NCBI GenBank assembly: GCA_947303335.1
Contig: CAMYYB010000018.1
Coordinates: forward strand, 1 to 42,791
Source of the DNA: an uncultured Bacteroidales bacterium
GTDB taxonomy: Bacteria; Bacteroidota; Bacteroidia; Bacteroidales; F082
Direction of reading: 5' to 3'
DNA length: 42,791 nucleotides
Position numbers and translations under genes: made by a program. Positions 13,687 through 21,647 of this stretch are shown here, piece after piece. The stretch's first letter is position 1. Every line of letters starts with the position of its first letter. The notes beneath the pieces are model-generated. The model saw only the letters and a list, made by a program, of their open reading frames with translations. It was not told where the DNA came from and did no database searches.

Positions 13687-14835
13687 ATGACACTCATCAA
13701 ACGGCAACTGCAAACAGTGATTCAAGACCGCATGTTTTGCGACAAGGCAATTATCTTGGTTGGTGCGAGGCAAGTCGGCAAGTCCACGCTCTTTGAGCAA
13801 ATACTTGGCGACCCGCGATTAGGCATCAGCAACGACCAAATTCTTACCATCTATTGCGACGATGCCGAAAGTCGCAGGCTGCTTGAGAACGTCAGCCTTA
13901 CCGATTTGCGCCAACAACTTGCAGGCAAGCGTCTGGTGATGGTGGACGAAGCCCAACGCATTCAAGGTGTAGGCTTGACATTGAAACTGATTACCGACCA
14001 TTTCAAGGATGTGCAACTGTTGGTTACGGGATCATCCTCGTTTATGCTACAAGGCAAACCGAACGAGCCTCTTACGGGGAGAAAATTCGAGTATCATCTT
14101 TATCCGCTTTCGACGAAAGAGCTATTTGACGATGGAGGTCTTTTACGCATTCGGCAAACCTTTGAATCGCGCCTGATTTACGGATCCTATCCCGATGTGG
14201 TCACAAGCGTGGGCAATCCGCGTGACCTGTTGATGAATCTTTCGGGCAGTTATATGTATCAAGATTTGCTGTCGTTGGAGGGCGTGCGCAAGCCTGTCTT
14301 GTTAGAGAAACTTTTGGTTGCCTTGGCATTGCAGGTAGGTAGCGAGGTGTCGTACAGCGAATTGGCGCAAACCGTAGGCACGGATAATAAAACCGTTGAA
14401 AAATATGTCGATTTGCTTGAAAAATGCTACATCATCTTCCGCTTGAACGGCTTGAGTCGCAATCTGCGCAATGAGCTGAAAAAAGCCAAGAAGATTTATT
14501 TCTACGACAATGGCATACGCAATGCGGTTATTCAGCAGTTTGCTCCGTTGGATATGCGGAATGATGTTGGCGCTTTATGGGAAAACTTCTTTATCTCCGA
14601 GCGCATCAAACATAATCATTACACGGGTCATTATTGCAACACTTATTTCTGGCGCACCAAAACCCAACAGGAGGTGGACTACATTGAGGAATGTGACGGC
14701 ATGATGACAGCTTTTGAAATGAAATGGAATCCCAAGAAAGGCAACGCCATTTTCCCCAAAGCTTTTCTTGAAGCCTATGATGTGAAGGAAACAGCCGTCG
14801 TCACGCCCGACAATTATCTGGATTGGCTGATATAG
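13687..14835 (+). CDS. AAA ATPase with DUF4143 domain
   Basis: 382 residues from ATG 13687; the longer frame from 13636 would include the promoter. The AAA_14 domain has a Walker A GARQVGKST at residues ~26-34, Walker B LVMVDEAQR near 92 and a sensor LLVTGSSS near 122. The C-terminal half holds DUF4143, with ALWENFFISERIKHN and a nuclease-like TKTQQEVDYIEECDG ... FEMKWN segment. Such proteins are widespread in Bacteroidetes in several copies per genome. Their role is not settled. It stands alone with its own promoter and converges on the large outer-membrane gene. Confidence 0.88.
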   Translation: MTLIKRQLQTVIQDRMFCDKAIILVGARQVGKSTLFEQILGDPRLGISNDQILTIYCDDAESRRLLENVSLTDLRQQLAGKRLVMVDEAQRIQGVGLTLKLITDHFKDVQLLVTGSSSFMLQGKPNEPLTGRKFEYHLYPLSTKELFDDGGLLRIRQTFESRLIYGSYPDVVTSVGNPRDLLMNLSGSYMYQDLLSLEGVRKPVLLEKLLVALALQVGSEVSYSELAQTVGTDNKTVEKYVDLLEKCYIIFRLNGLSRNLRNELKKAKKIYFYDNGIRNAVIQQFAPLDMRNDVGALWENFFISERIKHNHYTGHYCNTYFWRTKTQQEVDYIEECDGMMTAFEMKWNPKKGNAIFPKAFLEAYDVKETAVVTPDNYLDWLI

Positions 14836-14875
14836 TTGCTGTGAAGGGGAGGCTTCAGCTCCGCGAAAACAATCG

Positions 14876-17800
14876 TCAGAAATCCAGATTAAACGAAAAA
14901 TAGAACCTCGGCTTGTCGCTGATGTGTCCTTCCTCGATGCCCCAGGCTACGTCGCCTCGGATGAAATAGCCGAAAATGGTGGTGCGTAGTCCCACGCCGA
15001 TGCCGCCCACAAGGGGTTCTTTCATCTCGGTGACAAGGATGTCGAGGTTACCGTCGGTGATGTAGGTGTTGTAGAGCGAGTTGGTAGGCGCGTAGGGGTT
15101 CCAACCCGTCCAAGCGGTACCCAAGTCTCCGAAAGCTACAATCTGGAAGTCGCGGATGAAGCGGTAGTTGATGGGGTGGTTCATGAAGTAGCTGAACACG
15201 GGGAAGCGCAGCTCGCTGTTGATGACGAAGAAGTTGTTGCCGCTGCGGATGTTCTGCTGGAAGCCGCGCATGTTGGTAGCGAGGGTTTGGTAGGCGTAGT
15301 TCTGTGTGTAATCGACGGGAGTACCCGTGTCGAACGAGGCCCAAATCCAGTTGTCGACGCCGCCCATGTAGTACATCAGTTTCTGCTGCCCGAAGGAGGT
15401 GCTGCCGGCGATGCGGTTGGCCCAGATGAAGTTGCGGCTGATGCGGGTGTAGTGGCGGTAGTCGAAGCCGGCCACAATCATATTGGCGGTGTTCTTTGCG
15501 ATGCGTTGGTAGTATTCGGCGAAGATTTTGCCTCTGGCTCCCACCAAGAGGTTCGTTCCGATGCGTTTCGAGTTGTCGTAGACCAGTTCGGCACGCAGCC
15601 CGCCCCAGTGTTCAAACACGTCGCGGTCGGTGAGGCTATAGTCGTCGATGGCAAGGTTGACCCGCTGGTCGTTGCGGTAGATGGCGGTGCCGCGCAGACT
15701 CAGAATCTCGCTGAAGGGATAGCTCAAGGTATAGAACCCTTCATTGGTATAGGTGCGGTAGTAGTAGCCTGCTACCTGGTCGGTTACGTAGCGGTGCAAG
15801 GTGAGGCTTTTGTCCAAGCGTTTGCTGAGGTCGCTGAGGCGCAGCATATATTCGTTGTTGACGAAGCTGGTGTTGAGCTTCACGCCAAAGTCGATTTTGT
15901 AGTCTTCCATCAGGTCTTTCAACTTGGTGCCGAGGAAGATGTTGAAGCCCGAGTTGAGATAGATGGGAGAGTAGCCGCCCGAGAAAGGCTGGTAGCTGTA
16001 GTTCATGCTGGAGAAGTCGATTTGGGTCATCAACTGGTCGGCGTAGAGTTCCACGTAGTAGTTGTTGGGTCGTTCAAAGGTGTCTCTTTTTGGTGGCTGC
16101 GGTGGGGCAGGAGCATCTTTGACAAGGACGTTGGTGCTGTCGTTCATAGGGCCTCCTACGGGTTTCTTTCGTCTGGAGTAGCGATAACTGGCTCTGAAGC
16201 GATGCTTCGTGACAGGTTCTACGATGGTGTCTTTCTCTTTGGCTATCAACGCTTCATAGAGGCGTTTTTGTGCGTAGGGGTTCAGTTGGCTGAGACTTGT
16301 CTCTAATCCCTTCAGGATGTTCGATCTGTAGAATCGCTCGCCAGTTCGGTCGCTTATCAGCATTGCGGCTTTATGGTCGCGGGGCTGGTAGCTGTAGTCG
16401 ATGATGTTGGAGGAATAGTCGGTCAGCTGTTCGCGTTTGCCGAAGTAGCGGTAATGCACAATGGTGTCGATATGGCTGATGGCGCTGTCGAAACGAATGC
16501 GGTGGAGGTTATAGTAGCCGCTGGTATCGTTCAGGTAGAGCAGGCTGCCGTCTTTCAGGGGTTCTGGTTTTATGCTGTTGCTGAAGCGTTGGCGGGTGAG
16601 GTTCTGAAGAACAGGTTCTTTTTGGGTGTAGTTGTAAGCATAGAGGTCGAACTGCTTGTTCTGGAAGCCGATTTCCATATCGGTCTTCAGGGTGTCGTTG
16701 TCGCGGTTCGAGCTGAACACAATCTGGCGGTCGTCGTAGGTGAACACGGGGTCAAGGTCGGTGTGCCAGTCGTTGGTGATTTGTTCCAAGGTGTTCGAGA
16801 ACAGGTTGTAGACGTAGATGTCGGGCTTGCCCATGCGGGTGGCGGCCAGCACAATCTTGCGGCTCTTATGGGCGTAGGAGAATGAGCTGACTTTCTGGAA
16901 GTCGAAGAGGTAGAGGTTGGCTTTCTTGCCGCTGTTGATGTCGAGGTTGTAGAGTTGTATCTTGCCTTCTTCTTCGAGGATGAAGGAGAGAATCTGTCCG
17001 TTGGGATGCCAGGCGAGTAGGGGGAAAGAAGTGTCGATGTTCTCGTCTGAATGGTAGCCTGCGCTGAACAGTTGTTGCCGCTTGCCTGTCTGAAGGTCTT
17101 CGAGCCACAGTCTGATTTTCCCTTCGTCGTTGCTGACGTAGGCGATGTGACTCCCGTCCGGACTGATGCTGGGTTGGGTGAAGGTGCGGTATTTCTTGTA
17201 TCTCAACTTCATCAGGTCGGTGGGCTGGTGGTTCAACAGGGTCTCGTAGCGGGCTTTGTAGAAAGCGTACCATTCGTCCACCAGGTCCTTGTATTCCTTA
17301 TTAGTTACATAAAGCAGGGCTTTGCGGACATTTTTGGAGCTTTGGGCGAGGGTGAGGATGTCGGTGAATGCCTTGCTGCCATATTTCTCGTCGATGAAGT
17401 TCCAGAACGAGTAGCCTGCAATCAAGGCATCGTCGTCGCGCAGGTGGTTGATTTTTTTGTAACTGCCTGAAGTGATACCCTGTTGCAGCAAGCTCTCCTT
17501 GTGGCTGCCCCAGTTGTCCGCAATGTAGGCCACCAGTCCGTCGCGGAACCATTGTGGAATATCGTAACGGAACGAGCTGCGGATTTGCGAACCTATCGAG
17601 ACGCCGTTCATCACTTGGCTGAACAGCAGCCTCGTGATGCCCTCGCGGATTTGCGCCTCGAAGTGGGTATAGTCGCCGTCGAAGTAAAGGATGACTTTCG
17701 AGCCGATGATACGGGTGATGCCGCCTGTGTTGCCGTTCTCTTCTTCCTCAAGGCCGATGTTGCTTTGCTTGAAGTCGCCCTTGCTGTTGAAGATGATGAA

Positions 17801-18076
17801 CTGAATTTTCTTGCTGAAGCGGCTGTTGAGTCGTATCTCAAGGCGAGGGATTTGGTCTTTGGCGTAGGCTTGTGTGTATTTGGCTAAATCGTTGCCACCT
17901 TGATAGAAATACACGTCGAAGTTGTCGTTCATGTAATACGACCAATGGAAGTCGGTCCACTGCACGCGGTTCTTCCCGAAGGGCATATTCATGCCGTTAT
18001 AGAACTGAGCCCAAGCCACAGGTGACAGTGCCACAAGGAGCATCAACAAAATCGCGTATCGTTTTTTCGACGGCAT
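14876..18076 (-). CDS. large outer-membrane protein with TolB-like propeller and C-terminal barrel
   Basis: 1066 residues with signal peptide ending AQ (MPSKKRYAILLMLLVALSPV...). Residues ~30-300 resemble a degenerate peptidase-MA-like domain (WFRDGLVAYIADNWG); the HExxH zinc motif is not seen. Residues ~305-520 carry TolB/WD40-like propeller repeats (SPDGSHIAYVSNDEGKIRLW; DPVFTYDDRQIVFSSNRDND). A linker follows. Residues ~700-1066 are strand-rich like an Omp85/surface-antigen barrel and end FSFNLDF. Proteins of this type are conserved in Bacteroidetes and often called Tol biopolymer-like; their job is unknown, but outer-membrane placement is well supported. It is transcribed alone toward the ATPase. 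Confidence 0.8.
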   Translation of the reverse strand: MPSKKRYAILLMLLVALSPVAWAQFYNGMNMPFGKNRVQWTDFHWSYYMNDNFDVYFYQGGNDLAKYTQAYAKDQIPRLEIRLNSRFSKKIQFIIFNSKGDFKQSNIGLEEEENGNTGGITRIIGSKVILYFDGDYTHFEAQIREGITRLLFSQVMNGVSIGSQIRSSFRYDIPQWFRDGLVAYIADNWGSHKESLLQQGITSGSYKKINHLRDDDALIAGYSFWNFIDEKYGSKAFTDILTLAQSSKNVRKALLYVTNKEYKDLVDEWYAFYKARYETLLNHQPTDLMKLRYKKYRTFTQPSISPDGSHIAYVSNDEGKIRLWLEDLQTGKRQQLFSAGYHSDENIDTSFPLLAWHPNGQILSFILEEEGKIQLYNLDINSGKKANLYLFDFQKVSSFSYAHKSRKIVLAATRMGKPDIYVYNLFSNTLEQITNDWHTDLDPVFTYDDRQIVFSSNRDNDTLKTDMEIGFQNKQFDLYAYNYTQKEPVLQNLTRQRFSNSIKPEPLKDGSLLYLNDTSGYYNLHRIRFDSAISHIDTIVHYRYFGKREQLTDYSSNIIDYSYQPRDHKAAMLISDRTGERFYRSNILKGLETSLSQLNPYAQKRLYEALIAKEKDTIVEPVTKHRFRASYRYSRRKKPVGGPMNDSTNVLVKDAPAPPQPPKRDTFERPNNYYVELYADQLMTQIDFSSMNYSYQPFSGGYSPIYLNSGFNIFLGTKLKDLMEDYKIDFGVKLNTSFVNNEYMLRLSDLSKRLDKSLTLHRYVTDQVAGYYYRTYTNEGFYTLSYPFSEILSLRGTAIYRNDQRVNLAIDDYSLTDRDVFEHWGGLRAELVYDNSKRIGTNLLVGARGKIFAEYYQRIAKNTANMIVAGFDYRHYTRISRNFIWANRIAGSTSFGQQKLMYYMGGVDNWIWASFDTGTPVDYTQNYAYQTLATNMRGFQQNIRSGNNFFVINSELRFPVFSYFMNHPINYRFIRDFQIVAFGDLGTAWTGWNPYAPTNSLYNTYITDGNLDILVTEMKEPLVGGIGVGLRTTIFGYFIRGDVAWGIEEGHISDKPRFYFSFNLDF

Positions 18077-18097
18077 TGAAGTTGTGTTTTAGGGCGA

Positions 18098-18105
18098 CAA
18101 AAATA
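18098..18105 (-). promoter_or_regulatory. promoter of the large outer-membrane protein gene
   Basis: Minus-strand TATTTTTG fits TAnnTTTG and lies 22 bases before the start codon at 18074-18076. Confidence 0.65.
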
Positions 18106-18146
18106 AGAAAATTTGTGGAAATCGTTTTCACTTATGGAAAAATGTG

Positions 18147-18154
18147 TACTTTTG
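18147..18154 (+). promoter_or_regulatory. promoter of the toxin-antitoxin pair
   Basis: TACTTTTG followed by CA, a Bacteroidetes -7 box, only 12 bases before the antitoxin ATG at 18166. It lies in an inverted context GTGTACTTTTGCACA (18144-18158) whose ends GTG/CAC could form a small operator. Confidence 0.6.
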
Positions 18155-18165
18155 CACATGATAAA

Positions 18166-18318
18166 ATGAACGACATTATGGCGACAATAACACAATCCAA
18201 ATCCCTTCCAGCCAATCCACTAATTGAGCCGACGATTGCTACTGAGAAGTATATTTCTTCTAAGGATTTTTTCTCCATATTGCGCAAAGAAGTCGACAAG
18301 TATTATGAAGGTTTATAA
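18166..18318 (+). CDS. short antitoxin of a RelE/ParE-type pair
   Basis: 50 residues from ATG 18166; a second Met is at 18178. The C-terminal part, EKYISSKDFFSILRKEVDKY, is a short helix of the type antitoxins use to wrap the toxin. No separate DNA-binding domain is visible, and the protein is shorter than most Phd or RHH antitoxins. It overlaps the toxin start by 14 bases, the usual coupling in such pairs. Identification rests mainly on this arrangement. Confidence 0.65.
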   Translation: MNDIMATITQSKSLPANPLIEPTIATEKYISSKDFFSILRKEVDKYYEGL

Positions 18319-18595
18319 AGACGTTCTGTTTTCGAGGAACATTCTTTTGGAACTTGAGGACATTCGGAATTATGTCGCTGAGAACAACAATCACGAAACT
18401 GCAAATCGATATATTGACCAACTTGAAGCCGAAATTAATGCACTTGTGTATCTGGCAGATTGCTTTCCGATAAGTCGATGGCTAGCTGTCAGAAAATATC
18501 ATCCAGAAGCTCGAAGCCTCATCACGCACAACAAGAAATGGAATGTCATATTTCATACCGAAGGCGATTTTGTATTACCCCATCCAAGTTGGTGA
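18305..18595 (+). CDS. RelE/ParE-type toxin with damaged C-terminus
   Basis: 96 residues. MKVYKDVLFSRNILLELEDI, a mid helix pair (ETANRYIDQLEAEINALVYL) and RWLAVRKYHP ... KKWNVIFHTEGD follow the RelE/ParE plan, in which these toxins cut ribosome-bound mRNA or poison gyrase. After EGDF the protein ends abruptly as VLPHPSW. In the +1 frame the bases just before 18603 read ITPSKLVIN followed by TGA, which looks like a normal family end (strand, then PSK). The simplest reading is a small deletion that removed a few residues of the last strand and shifted the frame. The toxin may be inactive. An alternative is a natural variant tail. Confidence 0.7.
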   Translation: MKVYKDVLFSRNILLELEDIRNYVAENNNHETANRYIDQLEAEINALVYLADCFPISRWLAVRKYHPEARSLITHNKKWNVIFHTEGDFVLPHPSW

Positions 18596-18618
18596 TTAAT
18601 TGACAAACAATAATAATC

Positions 18619-19260
18619 ATGCTCAAACTCGATTCTTTTGTCTTCAATCCCTTTTCGGAAAATACCTACGTCGTCTATGATGACGACACCAAGGAATGCG
18701 TCATCATAGATGCTGGCTGTTCCAATATTGGAGAAGAAAACCAGCTCTTCGGTTACATCGACAGCCATCGGCTGAAGCCTTTGATGGTCATCAGTACCCA
18801 CGGTCACATCGACCATATCGTCGGCAATCCCGCCGTCAAACGGCGTTATGGTATCTCTGTGGCGGCGCATCCTGATGTGAAAGACGATTTCATTCGTTCG
18901 CGCCAGCATGCTGTGATGTTCGGAATGCATTTCAATGGTGAGAGCGAACTGCCCGACCGTAACCTAAAGGATGGAGAAATCATCAAAATAGGGGAGAGCA
19001 CCTTGGAGGTCATCTGTACCCCAGGCCACGCTGAAGGCAGCGTCAGCCTTTATGCCCAAATCGAAGGCTGGGTCTTCACCGGCGACGCACTCTTCTGCCG
19101 CAGCATAGGTCGCACCGACTTCGCCGGGGGCAGCTATCCGACCCTCATCAAGAGCATCAAGGAACGTCTGTTCCACTTGCCCGATGACACCACCGTCTAC
19201 TCCGGTCACGGCGAAAGCACCACCATCTTTGATGAGCAGAGGTATAATATGTATTTATGA
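18619..19260 (+). CDS. MBL-fold metallo-hydrolase (glyoxalase II-like)
   Basis: 213 residues. The zinc motif STHGHIDHIVG (HxHxDH, residues ~61-66) is complete. The other metal ligands are visible in PGHAEGS (~135), TGDALF (~154) and SGHGES (~198). This spacing and the short length fit YcbL-like type II glyoxalase relatives, which hydrolyse thioesters such as S-lactoylglutathione; the true substrate here is unknown. Cytoplasmic, no signal peptide. It is followed 27 bases later by an aldo/keto reductase. Both could serve aldehyde detoxification, which is an inference. Confidence 0.88.
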   Translation: MLKLDSFVFNPFSENTYVVYDDDTKECVIIDAGCSNIGEENQLFGYIDSHRLKPLMVISTHGHIDHIVGNPAVKRRYGISVAAHPDVKDDFIRSRQHAVMFGMHFNGESELPDRNLKDGEIIKIGESTLEVICTPGHAEGSVSLYAQIEGWVFTGDALFCRSIGRTDFAGGSYPTLIKSIKERLFHLPDDTTVYSGHGESTTIFDEQRYNMYL

Positions 19261-19287
19261 TTTTAGATTCTCTACACTTTCTATAAT

Positions 19288-20244
19288 ATGAACTATTTAA
19301 GATTGAATAATGGAGTGGAGATGCCTCAGGTTGGATTGGGTACTTATCTAATTCCTGATCGGGAATTGGAAAAGGCAGTTACTACGGCTTATGATTTAGG
19401 GTACAGAAAATTCGATACGGCTTTGCGTTATCATAACGAAGCAGGAATTGTCAAAGCATTAAAAAAGCACGGTATCAACAGAAACGATGTTTTTATAACC
19501 ACAAAAATCAGTATTGATGCCTTTTTCAAGGGAGGCTATCATTTTGATAGAAAAATCAATTTATGGAATTTTAAAACCGTAAAACGTGCAGTCCAAGAAG
19601 CATTCGATAATTTGGAAACTGATTATATTGATTTGTTTTTAATCCATTGGACAATGCCTATTCCTTGGGCTCAAAGGGTGTATAAGGAACTAACCCGACT
19701 CAACAAGGAAGGAAGAATCAGAGCCATTGGTGTTTGCACTAGTTTGCCACCTCAGTTTGATGCATTGGCTGAGGTTTCGGATGTGGTTTCCGCAGTGAAC
19801 CAGTTTGAAATCAGCCCATTAAATACCCAAAAGAATCTCATCCGATGGTGTCAGGACAAAGGTATCGTGGCTGAGGCAATGTCTACATTTAGTCATTACC
19901 GATCAAATGAACCAAGACTGGAAATTATTGAAAATCCTGTTTTGAAACGTATTGCGGAATCTCATCATAAAGCTGTCGTACAGGTTGTTCTCAGGTGGTT
20001 ACTTCAACAAGGAATTTCTATCATTCCCAAAACGTGGAATGAAAAATACTTGGCCGAGAATATTGATTTATTTGAATTTGAGTTATCTACTGATGAAATG
20101 GCCATAATTGACAGTCTCGATCAGGGGCGATTCCTAAACTATAATCCCTACGTTGCTTTTCAAAAGCCATTTTCTTCCATGGGTAGGTTTCCAAAAAAAT
20201 ACAGGAATTGGAATGGCTTTGAAAGTGACAATAAAAAGTCATAG
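19288..20244 (+). CDS. aldo/keto reductase
   Basis: 318 residues, full length. It should reduce aldehydes or ketones with NADPH. The opening NGVEMPQVGLGTYLI and the catalytic tetrad can be read: Asp in KFDTALRY, Tyr five residues on in RYHNE, Lys in ITTKIS and His in FLIHW. The NADPH site is at the C-terminal ISIIPKT segment. The C-terminus is longer than in many relatives (FPKKYRNWNGF...). Codons are clearly more A+T-rich than in the MBL gene before it and rocD after it, which hints at a different origin. Confidence 0.9.
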   Translation: MNYLRLNNGVEMPQVGLGTYLIPDRELEKAVTTAYDLGYRKFDTALRYHNEAGIVKALKKHGINRNDVFITTKISIDAFFKGGYHFDRKINLWNFKTVKRAVQEAFDNLETDYIDLFLIHWTMPIPWAQRVYKELTRLNKEGRIRAIGVCTSLPPQFDALAEVSDVVSAVNQFEISPLNTQKNLIRWCQDKGIVAEAMSTFSHYRSNEPRLEIIENPVLKRIAESHHKAVVQVVLRWLLQQGISIIPKTWNEKYLAENIDLFEFELSTDEMAIIDSLDQGRFLNYNPYVAFQKPFSSMGRFPKKYRNWNGFESDNKKS

Positions 20245-20286
20245 AATAAAAAAATCGAACAAAATTGAAAAGGGTTGAAAAAAAAC

Positions 20287-20294
20287 CTACCTTT
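20287..20294 (+). promoter_or_regulatory. promoter of the ornithine aminotransferase gene
   Basis: TACCTTTG followed by CA fits the Bacteroidetes -7 box. The 65-base leader that follows has AT-rich TCAACAAT-like reiterations up to the ATG at 20360. Confidence 0.7.
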
Positions 20295-20359
20295 GCACCC
20301 TGTTTGAAATCAACAATTAAACGACTAAACACTCAACAATTCAACAATAATCAACAATC

Positions 20360-21592
20360 ATGATCGAAAAAATCACATCATCGCAACAAGCTATGGACCT
20401 GGAAGCCAAGTACGGTGCCCATAACTATCACCCGCTGCCGGTCGTCCTCGCCAAAGGTAAGGGCGCCAAGGTGTGGGACGTCGAAGGCAAAGAGTATTTC
20501 GACTTCCTGTCGGCTTATTCCGCTGTCAACCAAGGCCACTGCCACCCGAAAATCATCAAGGCTATGACCGACCAGGCCGAACGCCTCACCCTCAGCAGCC
20601 GCGCCTTCTATAACGACGCTCTCGGCGTGTGGGAGAAATATGTGACTGAATACTTCGGCTACGACAAGGTGCTGCCCATGAACTCGGGCGCCGAAGCCGA
20701 CGAGACGGGTCTGAAGCTCGCCCGCCGTTGGGGTGTCGTCAAGAAGGGTATCCCGAATGATAAGGTGAAGATTGTGTGCTGCGAAGGCAACTTCCATGGC
20801 CGTACCATCACCATTATTACGATGAGTAACGACCCCGAGAGTTATGCCAACTACGGCCCGATGACTCCCGGTTTCATTCGTATCCCTTACAACGACCCCG
20901 ATGCATTGGAGCAAGTGCTGGCTAAGGAAGGCAAGGAGATTGCCGGTTTCCTGCTGGAGCCCATCCAAGGTGAGGCTGGTGTATATGTGCCCGATGATGG
21001 CTACCTGAAGAAGTGCTACGATATCTGCAAGAAGTACAACGTGCTGTTTATGGCCGACGAGGTGCAGTGCGGTATTGCCCGTACGGGTAAGATGCTGGCC
21101 TGCGACCACGAAGGCGTACGCCCCGACATCCTTATCCTGGGCAAGGCCCTCGGTGGTGGTGTGGTGCCAGTGAGCTGCGTCCTGGCCGACGATGACATTA
21201 TGCTGAACATCAAGCCTGGTGAGCATGGCTCCACTTTCGGCGGCAACCCCATCGCTGCCAGAGTTTCTATCGCCGCCCTTGAAGTCATCAAGGAAGAGCA
21301 CTTGATGGAGAACGCAGAGCGTCTCGGCAAGATTTTCCGCGAGGAAATTGGCAAGATCAAGAGCCCGATGATTGAGAAGGTTCGCGGTAAGGGTTTGCTC
21401 AACGCCGTGATTATCAAACCCAAAGACGGTAAGGAAGCTTGGGACGTGTGCCTCAAGATGCGTGACCTCGGCCTGCTGGCCAAGCCCACCCATCAGCACA
21501 TCATCCGCTTCGCTCCGCCCTTGGTCATCACCGAGGCCGAGCTCCGCGAAGCCATCGAAATCATCAAGAAGGCGATTGCCTCATTTGAATAA
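20360..21592 (+). CDS. rocD: ornithine-oxo-acid aminotransferase
   Basis: 410 residues, the normal length for class III aminotransferases. It moves the delta-amino group of ornithine to 2-oxoglutarate, linking arginine, proline and glutamate metabolism. The pyridoxal phosphate Lys lies in [13 protein letters not shown] (near residue 264). The cofactor Asp is in [20 protein letters not shown] and the phosphate region in [15 protein letters not shown]. The start [13 protein letters not shown] and the substrate-pocket Tyr are characteristic of RocD within the class. It has its own promoter and terminator, so it is monocistronic. Codon use is strongly biased, suggesting high expression. Confidence 0.93.
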   Translation: MIEKITSSQQAMDLEAKYGAHNYHPLPVVLAKGKGAKVWDVEGKEYFDFLSAYSAVNQGHCHPKIIKAMTDQAERLTLSSRAFYNDALGVWEKYVTEYFGYDKVLPMNSGAEADETGLKLARRWGVVKKGIPNDKVKIVCCEGNFHGRTITIITMSNDPESYANYGPMTPGFIRIPYNDPDALEQVLAKEGKEIAGFLLEPIQGEAGVYVPDDGYLKKCYDICKKYNVLFMADEVQCGIARTGKMLACDHEGVRPDILILGKALGGGVVPVSCVLADDDIMLNIKPGEHGSTFGGNPIAARVSIAALEVIKEEHLMENAERLGKIFREEIGKIKSPMIEKVRGKGLLNAVIIKPKDGKEAWDVCLKMRDLGLLAKPTHQHIIRFAPPLVITEAELREAIEIIKKAIASFE

Positions 21593-21612
21593 AACAAATT
21601 GTAATAAAAATA

Positions 21613-21640
21613 GCCCGCCAGTAATCTGGCGGGCTTATTT
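21613..21640 (+). terminator. intrinsic terminator after rocD
   Basis: GCCCGCCAG, loop TAAT, CTGGCGGGC (21613-21634), then TTATTT. The stem is a perfect nine base pairs. Confidence 0.88.
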
Positions 21641-21647
21641 GACCGTT

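Noticed and set aside
15176-16306. 376-residue frame opposite the large outer-membrane gene
   Set aside because: It is antisense to a well-supported gene. The Val/Ala/Glu-rich composition is the usual artefact of GC-rich third positions.
20378-21499. 373-residue frame opposite rocD
   Set aside because: Shadow of a strongly codon-biased gene; it has no motifs of its own.
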